The notes under the pieces: generated by a model
Told to the model about the DNA's origin: nothing
The model's database searches: none
The model's input: only the letters and a program-made list of their open reading frames with translations
Shown here: positions 32,970 to 44,480 of the stretch, in pieces
Layout of the letters: each line of letters begins with the position of its first letter
Position numbering within the stretch: the first letter of the stretch is position 1
Source of the DNA: Adiantum capillus-veneris
Lineage: Eukaryota > Streptophyta > Polypodiopsida > Polypodiales > Pteridaceae
Reading direction: 5' to 3'
NCBI GenBank assembly: GCA_014529385.2
Contig: CM043959.1
Span: 93,630,529 to 93,694,528 of the forward strand
DNA length: 64,000 nucleotides
Program-made: the position numbers and the translations under genes

Positions 32970-34374
32970 CAATTCCCCTAAAGGACTTTAACTTTTCCGT
33001 CTCGGCAATTTGTTTTCCCCAAGTTTTTGTGGTCAGAATTGATCCAAACTGATTGATACTTGGTCAATTGTTTAATCTTGTCAGTTGGACAACTTCTATT
33101 TCATCAAGTGAGAATTTTGTTGTAGTTATGCTGAAAAAGACATTATACACGTATGATGTCTTTTTTCACAGATTTAGACTATTTTGGTTATGCTCACTCT
33201 CAGTAGCCCCCTTATGCTCTTTCCACTCACAAAATTCAGTTTGAACTCTGTTTGAGCAAGTTATGGCTAATTTAGGCTTTTCTTGGCAATTTTTCGCTTT
33301 TGACTTGTTTTGGGTCAATTATGATCCAAATGGGATGAAACTTGAAATATAACCTCTAGACAGCTATTACAATGGATCTGTGTTAGCAAAGTATCAAAAT
33401 ATGTCCAAAATTAGGTAAAAGACATAATACGCGTATGATGTCTTTTTCCTCAATTTGGGTCAAGACTTGATATTTATGCTTTCTACAGTGTTTGTAACAA
33501 TCTTGTCAGGTCAGATATCAAAATTAAGCAGTGGATGTGCTAAAAGACATTATACGCGTATGATGTCTTTTAGCCCAGATTTTGACTATTTTTGGTTTTA
33601 AGCCTTCTCCAATGTTTATAATTGAGTTTCAAGTGTTTTTGTCAGGTTTGAATGTAAAAACAAGATCTGAATCCAACATTTCCTATTCTTTGCGTTTCTT
33701 GGACTCCGACTTGTCTTTTTGGGTTTCTTTGAGTGTTAATGCTCTTGTTTTAAGTTGAAATTAGGGTATAACCCCCCTTTTGAACACTTTGGTAAAGTCA
33801 AAATTTTTGTTTTGGTCTCTGTTTGGTCATTTAGACATCATACGCGTATGATGTCTAAAGTTGCAGATTTCCAATTTTTTGGCACAGAATCCTTCCTAAA
33901 GCTTTCTCAAGTGCTCAGCAGCTCCCAGATACACAGAAAATTTCTCTGACTTTTGTTTATTGCAAGTTTCACTACTAACTCGACGGTTTAGTGATCTAAC
34001 ATGCAATCAACCATATCAAGCAAATACTCCAATGATTACTAGCTTTAGATCAGGATCAAATGAAGTCCTACCTAAGCTATTCCTAATCATAAAATGGGTT
34101 TGGTAATTGTGATTTTAAAGAGATCCACTGCCACTCACGGACTAGCAAATTCTTCTTCTATCAACAACTACTCAACACCCACAAAACAACAAACAAATCT
34201 AAGCTAAACTAAAAATACTGTCAACACGGAAGACCCAAGAATACCCCACTTCCTAGTATCTCTCGAGATCTTCGGAGTCTACCACTCCTAGATCTTTTCT
34301 AACTAAAGTATACAAAGTAGTTTATACGACTCACCTAGTAGGATTAGTCTAAGGTCACCTACTTAGGGCTCTCG
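32970..34374 (-). other. Leader of element A with palindrome array
   Basis: This noncoding leader lies between the primer site and gag. It holds four palindrome copies. No ORF of note. Confidence 0.8.
33138..33856. repeat. Palindrome array 2 (four copies) upstream of gag
   Basis: The same 24-bp palindrome family as 11901-12910. Copies are at 33138-33161 (two changes), 33420-33443 (one), 33545-33568 (one) and 33833-33856 (perfect). Steps are 282, 125 and 288 bp, close to three consecutive steps of array 1 (283, 134, 285). Confidence 0.93.
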
Positions 34375-34392
34375 TCCCCGGCAACGGCGTCA
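34375..34392 (-). other. Primer binding site of element A (tRNA-Asp type)
   Basis: The minus strand reads TGACGCCGTTGCCGGGGA two bases from the 5' LTR. It matches the 3' end of plant tRNA-Asp (site TGGCGCCGTTGCCGGGGA) at 17 of 18 positions. Athila-type elements also use this primer. Confidence 0.88.
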
Positions 34393-34394
34393 AA

Positions 34395-35018
34395 TGTTAA
34401 GGCGGTTACGCCGCTAGCGGAAGCTAAATAGCGAGAACTCAACCAACAACAGAATTTGTCAGAAGAGGACGGAGCTTGACCCGCAGGCGCATGGAAACAA
34501 CTAGGTGGGTGTCAAATCACCTACTCGACCTTCTAATGACAATCACTACTAAGGAAATCAAATCTAAGTTCTAAAATACGCAAGTGACTGAAATCCGTAC
34601 TACGAACGAATGCTATACGAAACAGGATCTAGAATCATTGAATCGATCTCAAACTCAAGGGGAAGTCTATACACTAGGTAAGAACAACACCCTAAAGACT
34701 TGAACTGCAAAATCAACCTATAACCACTCCGTGCGGTAAACGTGTATGAAGATAGGCCAAAAAATACAGGTGACCGAAACTTGACCCCGATGGTATCAAT
34801 GTGTAGCTCTACTCGTTGTGGTTCTATAGATATGCTGCACACTCCATTCCGACACACGAGTTGGAAGAAAACTCACACCGAAGCTCGTAGGAACTTACCA
34901 CACATAGAAGCCGATAGCGCGCACTCTTGGTATCTGTGCGTAGCTCTCGCCGTTGCTAACACAATGGCGGTGTCGCTTCTCCAATGGCGGCTCCGTAGCT
35001 CGCGTAGCAAGTAGATAA

Positions 35019-35081
<63 letters not shown>

Positions 35082-35368
35082 ACACAGTCACGGCGCTCCA
35101 AAAACTCACTTGATTAAATAAAACCCTCCTTTTAGGTTACAAAACTTTGGCTTATATACCTCAGCCTTGGAGGTGAGAACATCTCTAACTAATTACATCA
35201 GCAAGTGAAATTACTTCGGAATTACAAGCTGGAAACTCAATTGAGTCCCGTTACTTAATGAATGGCTCCAATCAAAATCAATGTCGGAAAGACATTTCTT
35301 ACAATCAATGGTTACAAAAGTGATGAGTGTGAGCAAAAATGTGGGTGTGATCCTCTGCTGGCTCAACA
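34395..35368 (-). repeat. 5' LTR of element A
   Basis: 974-bp partner of 7471-8404. TATATAAG lies on the minus strand at 35158-35151, and a 59-nt GA/CT tract at 35021-35079 lies about 70 nt downstream of it in the direction of transcription, probably in the transcribed leader. Confidence 0.95.
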
Positions 35369-35373
35369 GCTGT
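35369..35373. repeat. Target site duplication of element A, right copy
   Basis: GCTGT, identical to 7466-7470. Confidence 0.93.
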
Positions 35374-35541
35374 AAAGCACAGCACGTCCCTCCTAGCGAT
35401 ACGCTCGTTTCGAGCTATCACACGGCCCATTCCACGACACGCTCTAAAAAATCTAGCCAAAAAAAAAACAAAAAACACGCAAAAAACTAGTCACAAGGCC
35501 TCCTAGAGCAGCTTTTTGACACCTTAGGGTATCAAAAGCAC

Positions 35542-36660
35542 ATGCACTTACGCTCTGGGAGGGTGCTAGAACACGAGCATATTGAGGGTGCCTCTGTTCA
35601 TACGGACACCCATTACCCATCCACGATAGGCTCTAGACCCTCAGCGGCGACACAAGGTAGCACCACCCAAGACCCTAAAATAGCCGCTAGTGATTCCTCC
35701 TCCGACTCAGAAATCATGGAAGCATACCCTACCCAAAACACTGAGAGAGAAGGCCATGCACCTCCCGAAGCTCCACAGCCTAGTACTAGTATGTTTAGTC
35801 GTTTCATGGAAACATTAGGTAGAGCTACTCGCTCGGAACCTGATGCAAATGAAGCACACGAAGGGGGTGGGGAAGTGGACTCTCCTTTCACATCGCACGT
35901 GGACCCCACACCCCCAAAGAGTGTCCATGAGGATATCCTGCCAACTTCTTACCAAGAAGGCCCTGTTGAGCTGCCTCGTTCAGAAGGCCCCCACACCTCC
36001 AATTGTACCACTTGTTTATGCTCCTCGAGTGCCGCTCCCTAGGCCTTATCCGAGTGGACCTATGCCCGGTTATGTTCCATATCCTGCATCATCCACACAT
36101 ATGCCAAGACTGGTACCCGTCCCTCTCCCACATATGATTCCAAGAGTACCTCCACCGGCCCTGCCTCCTCACATAGGTGACTTGGCAGCGTTTGCTCAAA
36201 CCATAGGTCGATCTATCGCGTAAAATATGCGTCATGCATCTGATAGAGAGCCTAGAAGTAAGGCAGTACAAATTGCCAAACTCACGCAAAAATTCAGTGG
36301 GGACGAAGATGCTAGAAAACACATTGAAGTGTTTGAACAAGTATGTGATTCCTTAGGGGAACGCAACGAACTACATAAGTGCAATGCCTTAAGCTTGACA
36401 TTAAGTGGGAAGGCTGGAGATTGGTATAGAACCCTAAGGGTGGACGAGAAAACAATCTACCCTACCCTTCGAAGGTTGTTTCTAAAGGAGTACATACGAG
36501 AAGGTGTGCTTTCGGGTGTAGCATCTTAGCTATAGAAGGCCGAACGTAAGGAAGGAGAGTCAGTAAGGGACTTCATTAGTCGTCTAAAGCACTTAAACTC
36601 TCGCTGCCCTATAAATGAGCGCTTCAACAATAACCAACTGCTTGATCGATTCATTCGAGG
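35542..36660 (+). pseudogene. Element C: gag, N-terminal and capsid part
   Basis: The ORF starts MHLRSGRVLEHEH. The frame changes by about 35980, near a C run, into a Pro-rich stretch (PRPYPSGPMPGYVPYPA). Capsid sequence follows (KLTQKFSGDEDARKHIEVFE, GKAGDWYRTL, GESVRDFISRLKHLNSRCP). In-frame stops are TAA 36221-36223, TAG 36527-36529 and TAG 36533-36535. The two TAGs sit where Gag relatives often have Gln, fitting CAG-to-TAG changes. Confidence 0.87.
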
Positions 36661-36661
36661 G

Positions 36662-39403
36662 TTGAGGAATGAAGGAATCTATAATGGACTAGTGATTAGA
36701 GGTATCACAACCTGGGAAGATGTCACTGCCAATGCAATCCAATTAGAGGACAACTTGATGATAGCAGGCATGAGGGTGTCTACTGACATGAGATCCACTA
36801 GCTCACAAGCCATTGAGTATGAACCCATGACTGCAAAGCCCATTGCCAATGAGCCAAAGGTATTTGAGACATTCTTGACAGACCTCACCAAGGCAATCCA
36901 AGAGTCTCTTAAGGATAATCGACCCCCTCAAAATAGTCACATGTATCCAAGAAGGGAGCAACAATGGTGTTCCATTTGCTTAGGTCCACATAGCACTAGT
37001 GAGTGCCCTACGTTTAGAGTAAAATTTAATGGAACTTGCAACGCATGTGGTAGGTATGGTCACCAAGCTAAGGATGGTTTAATGATCAAACGTATGATGG
37101 CAAATAGACCACCTGTAGCCTGGACGGATGCACCTCGAGCTCCTGTATTGATGCCTGCTCCACCTGTTGAGCAACAACCGCAACACATGGTCCCTAGATC
37201 TCAAAATGTTGTACAAGCTACACCGCTACCACCTCCTATGCTAGGACCGCAGCCCCTGCATCCAAGAGTCGCCCCTATGAACCAAGTGGGTTGCGAGCCA
37301 TCTAATGCTTATGCAGATGGCTGTGAGGAGGAAATAGACACTAGTATTGCCTACGGACTTAATATATTGGAAGAGTGTCCTATATACTACATGGAAGATT
37401 GTTGGGGGCAAGTCAAGCCGGTTTATCAACCTGCTGCTCTCGCATCCAGAGGTCAAAATATCAACACCCAGGCTAGGAGGCCACCTCTTCAATGCTACGA
37501 GTGTGGTGGACCACATCGGGCAGCGGAGTGCCCTATTAGGCTGCAAAAGAATGCTGCACTGATGCAAATGAATCAAGGGAGCACGTCTGCAATGCCAATA
37601 CTCACATGTAATCGTTGTGGCATAGATCACTTGATTGCCCAATGCCCCTATAACCCAAATGCGCCTAAAATCACACCCCTAAACTTGGTCAAAATTGCTA
37701 GTGTGACATCGCCAATACCACCCGTCGCACCCGCTTATGGGATTACACGGTCCATGCTTCAAGGGCCAGGCCATATCCTCGAAGAGAGAGATACCGCGTC
37801 AGTTATCCAAGCAAAGAAAAAGATGACACGAAGGAAGAGGTCGCAGAATACGGGAAATTCAAAGCCAAGTTCCAAAACAAACATAGGAACAGGAGATGAC
37901 CCCGTGTATATGAATGACCTCGAGGATGATTCAGATTCAATCGAGACAATGGAGACTAGAACCAATACCACAAAGGGAAAGACCGACAAAGAAAACCGTA
38001 ACATGGAACCAAATGAAAACCGAATAAGAGAAAACCATAAAGAGCCTCTGAAAACACCACAAGTGTTTCCAAATCCAATCCAAGACCCCCAAGATAAACC
38101 GCAGGGGCAAAAAGGGAAGAATCGTAAAAAGAAGATTGGGACGTACCCAAACCCGGTAGACGAGATTGAGCAGGTGAAACATCTAAGAGGTTTAGTGGAG
38201 GAGACTCAAAGGAAACTAGAACCAGAACCCATGCATGTCAAAATTCATGACATAGTGTTTTCCACGCAAGTTCATCCACCCCACATGAACCATAGACCGT
38301 TAGCCATATCAAGTATCATCCAAGAAGGGAGTGAGGACAGGACATCAGAAAGTGAGCATACACCCTTCTTGTTGGAAAGGATGTTTAACGAAGTAATACC
38401 TAATCCCATTGAGGAATATGAGATTCCATCCTCACCAATTCCTAGTCAAGGACCTACACCCTGCAAAATGCCAATGAATGTTGCCAAACTAGTGGACTTC
38501 ATGTCTTCTGAGGTCCGAACCACGATCATAGCAAAGATGTATGGAGATCCTGAGTTATTCCTTGCACTTCGAGCATTCCTTAACAGAGATCTACGAACGG
38601 GATTACCGCAGTTTGCGCAACCAAATAGGCCTGACTCGATTATGATTGATGAGGAAAATCATGTGCAATCACTTGACTTAGATGGACACGAGTCTGTGAT
38701 TGAGGTACCCATTAACGAATTAGGGCAGTATTTTGAAGGCGACGAGTCTAATGCGACCCTACCCATCACTACCAAGGGATTAACTATAAAGGGAATTCTT
38801 GATGGTGGTGCGGGAGTTAGCATCGTTACAAAAGATTGTTGGGAATCCATGGAAAAACCCCGCCTCAGTGTTACTAACATTGTGGTAAAGATGGCAAATG
38901 GTACCATAGCCAAACCTATGGGGATGCTCAAGGATCTTAAGATCAAAGTTCTAGGACACAAGGTACGACATACGTTCATTGTAATGGATTTCTCTAAACA
39001 CCTTATGTCATATGAAATGATTTTAGGACGACCATTCATGAGGGAAGCACAAATGGTTCACGATTGGTCTAAAAATCATGTCTATTTACAATTCCAAGAC
39101 TCTGTCCTTAGAGTGGATTTTGTGACTGGTAAGGTACACCCCTTAGGGAGTAAAACCATTATTGATCATCGCTCTGACACCACAGTTCACTCGGCCCCAC
39201 TACAATATTGTTACACTTGTAAGAAGGATACAGACATTGGCCAAGATTCTCCTTACATGGATGTGTTACCGGATATGACGGAATCAGACAACGTAGACTG
39301 GGTACACCTAGCTGCAACCATAGATACCTGGGGAAATAGAGGAACCACTTGGGTCACACCAGAGGGGGAAGAGGTACCACAAATTGCACCTCTGCACCTC
39401 TGA
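36662..39403 (+). pseudogene. Element C: gag C-terminus, zinc knuckles and first protease
   Basis: One open frame of 913 codons. Knuckles of C-x2-C-x3-H-x4-C type are CSICLGPHSTSEC, CYECGGPHRAAEC and CNRCGIDHLIAQC, plus a damaged CNACGRYGHQAKD lacking the last Cys. A charged linker follows, then PR1 (KGILDGGAGVSIVTKDCW, Asp codon 38801-38803, with YEMILGRPFMREA later). The PR1 catalytic Asp is intact, unlike element A. The frame shifts near 39390, beside a direct repeat of GCACCTCT. Confidence 0.92.
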
Positions 39404-40226
39404 ACAAATTGTAGACCAATCTGACAGTGACATCGATAGCTCAATAGAAGACTTTGGCCAACACGACTCAGACACGGACTCCCAGAGTGAAATGGATTCT
39501 GAATCTCATGAATTAGAGAGTGGAGCAAGTTCAGAGTCAAAACATTCGAAAGGACCGAGCACATCAACCAATGATAGCTCCTCCGAGAGTGAAGAGGACA
39601 CCAACGAGGACTCCTTTAGTGAGCCAGATCTAAATGCAAATCAAAAGCAGGTCTCAAATAAGAAAAAGAAAAACTTTAAGAGGCGTCGATATCGAGCCAA
39701 TGTACGTGCTAGGATAAAAAAGAAGAGATCCTCAGCAGAATGGCTCAGTTATATAGGAGCATGTGATGCTCATCAAAAATTGGTAGACGATTGGGGTGAA
39801 TATCTCCAAAATGTTATGTGGTGTAGACCGCGACCCCATGACATAGCCCAATTAGAGATCATAGACAAGCCAAAGTTGAGCCGCACTGCAAGGAGGCGTC
39901 AAAACCAAGAGTTAGCTCGACAACACAAGAAAGCAGAAATGGAAGCACAGACCAAAGCACAACCAGAATCCACAGACTTGCATCCTGCACCAGAACATTT
40001 CAAATCTTACACCACATTGGAAGCAAAGGTTGTATACACAAAAGCCCAAAGAATACCTATCGATGGGAATAATGGAATCTATGATGGTCCGGTAATAGTT
40101 AAAGAAATAGAATTAGCCGACCCCGATGAAGAATCAAAACCTGTTTTTATTGCCCAAGACCTCAGAGAAGTTGAAGAGGCGGTCCTCAAAGAGCTTCTCA
40201 AAAAATTCAAGGACATATTCGCTTGA
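39384..40226 (+). pseudogene. Element C: protease-RT linker
   Basis: Acidic Ser/Asp/Glu-rich sequence is followed by a basic stretch (KKKKNFKRRRYRANVRARIK) and the pre-RT box ending KFKDIFA. The stop TGA 40224-40226 falls where relatives have Trp (FA-W-TYHDM), so it is a TGG-to-TGA change. The next ORF continues in the same frame. Confidence 0.8.
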
Positions 40227-41560
40227 ACATACCATGATATGAAAGGTGTTCCACCTTCTGTGGTCCAACATACAATCCCTATGATTAGCACTGCGAAGCC
40301 CGTACAACAAAGACCCTACCCGATGAATCCTAGGTACGCAAAGATCATTCAAGAAGAACTAGAAAAGCTTATCAAATGTGGGTTCATATATCCTATTGAA
40401 CACTCTGAATGGGTGTCTCCAATAGTTATCGTGCCAAAAAAGAATGGGAAACTCACGGTGTGCGTGGACCTCAAAAAAGTTAATGCAGCTACTAGAAGAG
40501 ACCATTACCCCCTACCATATTCCGAACATGTACTCGAAAGAGTTGCAGGCAAGGAAGCTTATAGCTTTCTAGATGGGTACTCAGGCTACAACCAAATCAC
40601 GATAGCGCTAGAGGACCAAGCTAAAACTGCCTTCATCACAGAATTTGGCGTGTTTGCATTTCGTGTGATGGCTTTTGGCTTAACAAATGCCCCTGCTACA
40701 TTCCAACGATTAATAAACATTGCTTTTAAGGAATATTTGAGAGAGTTTTGTGAAGCTTTCTTAGACGACCTTTGTGTTTACTCTTCTTGGAAAGAACATC
40801 TATCATGTTTGCAGAAGGTGTTTGAAAAGTGTAGGTTATATCGTATCTCATTGAACCCGTTCAAATGCCAATTTTGGGTCAAGCATGGAGTTATTTTAGG
40901 GCATATAGGATCTAAGAATGGTATCTCAACCGATGAGAGCAAAATTAAAGTGATTCTAGAGTTACCACCACCAACCAATTACAAGGGAGTTCAAAGGTTC
41001 ATGGGACACATGGGTTATTATCGACGGTTTATTTTATTTTTCGCTGAGATAGCACGTCCTTTGTACAAGCTTCTCATTGAATTTAAATGGACTAAAGAGT
41101 GTGACAAGGCCTATGAACAATTGAAGAAAACACTAGCAAGTGCTCCGATTTTAAGGACACCTAACTGGGATGTCATTTTCCATGTGCATATTGATGCATC
41201 AAACTTTGCTATTGGGTGTGTTCTCACTCAACCAGGAGAACATAAATTGGACTATCCTATTAGCTTTGCAAGTCGTCAATTGAACGATGCTGAAAGGAAC
41301 TACACCACTACAGAGCGAGAAGGTTTAGCAATGGTTTATGCAGTAAAGAAATTTCGCTACTACCTTCTGGCAAACAAGTTTGTATTTTATGTGGATCATC
41401 AAGCGTTGCTGTATCTGGTAAACAAGCCATGCTCCACAGAAAGAATCACACGATGGTTGTTAATTCTTCTGGAGTTTGATTTCACGATTGTAGTGAGACC
41501 CGGTAAAAGGTACGTCATGGCTGATCATTTGTCTCGCATACCCAATGGTGAAGCCCCTAC
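40227..41560 (+). CDS. Element C: reverse transcriptase and RNase H
   Basis: In frame after the TGA at 40224. RT has WVSPIVIVPKKNGKLTVCV, FLDGYSGYNQITIA, GLTNAPATFQR and active site FLDD at 40758-40769. RNase H has HVHIDASNFAIGCVL, YVDHQALLYL and ADHLSRI. It is clearly homologous to the element A domains but much diverged. No stops occur within the domains. Confidence 0.94.
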
Positions 41561-43020
41561 AGGAGTTGATGATGAATTACCCGATACTTCCCTATTCATA
41601 GTTGAGACTATGCCTGAATGGAGTGAGAACATTGTTAACTTTTTAGTTAATGGTTTTCCACCCAAGGAACTTTGTAAGGATATCGCTCGAAGGCTAGTAA
41701 AAGAATGTGAACCCTATTGTTTGATTGCCGAAACTCTGTATAGACTAGGCAAGGACGATATTCTTAGGCGTTGTGCCCGCGAGGATGAATATTTGTATAT
41801 CTTGCAAGAAGCACATATGGGCATAGCAGGAGGACATTTTTCAGGAGACCTGACTCCTAGAAAGGTGCTACAATCAGGCTATTGGTGGCCAACTTTATTT
41901 AAAGATGCATCACTTTTTACAAAAGGGTGTGATGAGTGCCAACGTTACAAGACCACACAGCACAAAGACAGAATGCCCTTACATCCTATTAAAGTAACCC
42001 AACCATTTGAAAAATGGGGCTTAGACTTTGTAGGTCCAATTGGTCCCGCAGCTCGCAACACTCAATCTCGATATATTCTCGTTGCTACGGACTATGTAAC
42101 AAAGTGGGCTGAAGCTAAGGCTTCACAAAAAGCTGACGCGAGAACAACGGCTAAGTTTCTTTTTGAGAACATTATCACAAGATTTGGTTGCCCTTTTGAA
42201 ATTGTTAGTGATAATGGTACCCATTTTATAAATGAGGTAATAAGAGAGCTTACCACGACCTTTATGATATCCCACCATAAGTCTACACCTTATTACCCGC
42301 AAGCTAATGGACAAGCCGAGAGCACCAACAAGACTCTAATCTCTATTTTAACCAAGACGGTAGAAGCTCATCGCACTGATTGGGATTTGAAGTTGACATC
42401 TGCTCTATGGGCTTATCGTACTGCTTATAAAGTGGCTATTAATTGTACGCCATTCAAAATGGTATACGGCCAAGAAGCGGTTATGCCTTGGGAGTTTGTC
42501 ATTCCTAGTCTTAGGGTAGCTTCGCAACAAGGATGGAATGGTAACCCCTTAACCGAGCGTTTGTATATCTTAGAAAAACTAGACGAAGAGAGACAGTTGG
42601 CTGTGCAAAATGCTCTTGTGGAAAAAAATAGGAGAAAGAAGTGGGTTGATCGCCATGTGAAGGACAAAGACATCAAAGTTGGTGATAAAGTCCTTATGTA
42701 TGGAGTACGTAAAGAGAAGAAAAAGTTGAAATATGCTGGTAAAGAACCATATAGAGTATGTGAAATTACCCCACAAGGTACCCTTCGTGTGGAAACTCTT
42801 GATGGAGTTGAAACCATTGGATTCCTCAATGGGAGTAAATTCAAAAGATATTATGATCCTTTAAGCCAAGAAGAACTACGGGCCATTCATCAAAAGAAGG
42901 CCGCCAAAGCACAAACCGAGTTAAAGAAGATACAAGCTCAAGCTGAGGCTAAGGAGCGACAACAACGTATAAGACAAAAACGAGAGGCTAACCTTGGAGT
43001 CACAAATGCATTCCACATGG
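41561..43020 (+). CDS. Element C: integrase
   Basis: It continues the RT frame. Zinc module: AHMGIAGGHFSG then CDECQ. Core: WGLDFVGPIG (Asp 42024-42026), IVSDNGTHFINEV (Asp 42210-42212) and QANGQAESTNK (Glu 42318-42320), a canonical D,D-35-E. The C-terminal part has LWAYRTAYK and a basic GPY-like module (VGDKVLMYGVRKEKKKLKYA), then a coiled basic linker to PR2. Confidence 0.94.
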
Positions 43021-43049
43021 AAATCGAAGAGGATTGGTTGGACTCTGAC

Positions 43050-43400
43050 ACACCTCTACGATACCCTATTGAGTTAAATAGTGCCTATGGAAAAGTGCTA
43101 TATAACGCCTTATTGGACACGGGTGCTAAATATAATCTGCTATCCTATGGGGTGTGGTGTCAGTTAGGGAAGCCACCTCTATCTGAGAGTATTATCCAAG
43201 TCAAGGGTGTCAACAAGAAAAAAACTACGGTTTTTGGAATCTAGCACACTTCTGTCAGTTATGACAATGGAATTGTAGCTCAAGACTTTTTGGTCATGCC
43301 TACTGGAACTATGGAGGGTAATATAAACCTAGGACGCACGTGGATGATAGCCACCAAATTCACTATTGATTGGGGGACTGGGGGTGTCACAACGCAAAAA
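43050..43400 (+). pseudogene. Element C: second retropepsin-like domain (PR2) after integrase
   Basis: VLYNALLDTGAKYNLLSYGV carries D-T-G-A at 43116-43127 in the integrase frame. After a TAG at 43242-43244 the frame continues with DFLVMPTGTMEGNINLGRTW and ATKFTIDW. The layout mirrors element A PR2 (LLDSGAQTNLLS, then LLLGQPW, NAMIDW). Conservation of D-(S/T)-G-A in two clearly diverged elements argues that the domain has been maintained. Confidence 0.75.
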
Positions 43401-44234
43401 CCAACTCTTATCCCTACCACTCAAGCCATAGTCCCTGAGATATTGCCTAAGGAAATAAAACCCAAGACATTGCATGTCCAGGAGGTTGAACCATACGTCC
43501 CCATAGCCCAACTCTCTAGATCTTCAACTGATGTAGTTGAAAGAAAGCTTGAGACACACAAGAACCATCCTAATATAACAAAGAAAGCATACAAGTGGGT
43601 CCCTAAAGCTTCTTTAGTAACCATGACTGATGCTAAAAAATGGAAGCCTCGTAAGAAACGTCCCACTCGCTCCAAGAAATGTAAGAAAACGTGGCGCTGG
43701 ATTCCTAAACGACTATTAAAAGCCCAAGGATACTATGATGGAAATGAGCAAATTTGGGTACCTAAACGTAAAATGTGTCCTTCCCTATCGACAACAAACC
43801 CATATGAGTCAAACAGCGTAACGCTAAAGCCAATGGCAGACCGTGGGAAGGGAAAGATCACAGAATGCTACACACCTAGTCCAGAGCTAGTTGGGGCTCC
43901 AAGGCAAACCCAATTTATTCCACCTAGCTCAGGAAGGGGGGAGCTCCATGAAGCTTCTAGCTCCTCATGTAATACATCCATAGAGGTAAAAGCTTCTACA
44001 CAGCCTCCATCTATAGTAATGGACCTCAATGAAGCTACAAAAGAATCCACACCTCCCAGTGTTCAAGAATCACCTGATAAACCACTTCAAGTTCGATCCT
44101 GGGAGAGTACCTTACCACCCTTGCAACTTGACGAGGCACCTAGGGTAATACAAAACTACTGGCAAAAATCCTCACCTATTACCAACTGGAACAATTGGTT
44201 TCAAAGGGTGACAAGCTCATTTCAAACGGTATGA
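43401..44234 (+). pseudogene. Element C: W-x-P-K chain and C-terminal tail
   Basis: The frame continues with YKWVPKAS, KKWKPRKK, WRWIPKR and IWVPKRK within about 60 residues, then a Ser/Pro-rich tail to TGA 44232-44234. This matches the element A tail in position and motif. The stop is 7 nt before an internal polypurine tract. Confidence 0.7.
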
Positions 44235-44241
44235 TCTACCC

Positions 44242-44255
44242 AAGGAAGGGGGGAG
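44242..44255 (+). other. Internal polypurine tract of element C
   Basis: AAGGAAGGGGGGAG, directly followed by TGTTTGTGG. It shares AGGAAGGGGGG with the terminal tract at 46260-46270. It sits at the same place, just past the PR2/W-x-P-K stop codon, as the internal tract of element A. Confidence 0.65.
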
Positions 44256-44334
44256 TGTTTGTGGACATCCATCATTCACTTGCTTCCCTCTCAACCTTTC
44301 TCCCTGACCTCTTAATCTCCGATCTTAGGGAATG

Positions 44335-44345
44335 TATATATAAAG
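44335..44345 (+). promoter_or_regulatory. TATA-like box upstream of the small ORF of element C
   Basis: TATATATAAAG lies 136 nt upstream of ATG 44481. It could drive a separate transcript for the downstream ORF, or mark an LTR promoter if 44256 is an LTR start. Confidence 0.45.
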
Positions 44346-44480
44346 CCTTATACTCACAAAAACAAGATAAAAAAGTAAAAGAGCAAGAGCCATCACACAA
44401 ATCATAAAAACAAATTATGCACAAGAACACGACCCTTGTAATATTTGCACTCTAACCATCATCTATTTGCGTGTACAGAT

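Larger units (their letters stand above)
7471..35368 (-). mobile_element. Element A: Ty3/gypsy LTR retrotransposon with two-ORF plan, nested host of element B
   Basis: Both LTRs begin TGTTAAGG and end CTCAACA, and GCTGT duplications flank the whole. The minus-strand order is 5' LTR, tRNA-Asp-type primer site, leader with palindromes, gag, protease, RT, RNase H, integrase, second protease-like domain, internal polypurine tract, second palindrome array, ORF2, polypurine tract, 3' LTR. Removing element B and one AGCTT copy (8811 bp, divisible by 3) restores the gag frame. The length without B is about 19.1 kb. The LTRs differ at about 11 positions in 934, apart from a GA tract. Confidence 0.95.

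Noticed and set aside
35528..35539. Primer binding site of element C (GGTATCAAAAGC)
   Set aside because: It resembles the initiator-Met site at 10 of 12 bases but lies only two bases before the gag ATG, with no LTR end confirmed beside it.
44256..44480. LTR starting at 44256 right after a polypurine tract
   Set aside because: TG follows the tract and a TATA box is present, but no second copy exists in the window and a later tract with TGTTAACC suits the end better. Kept only as an alternative.
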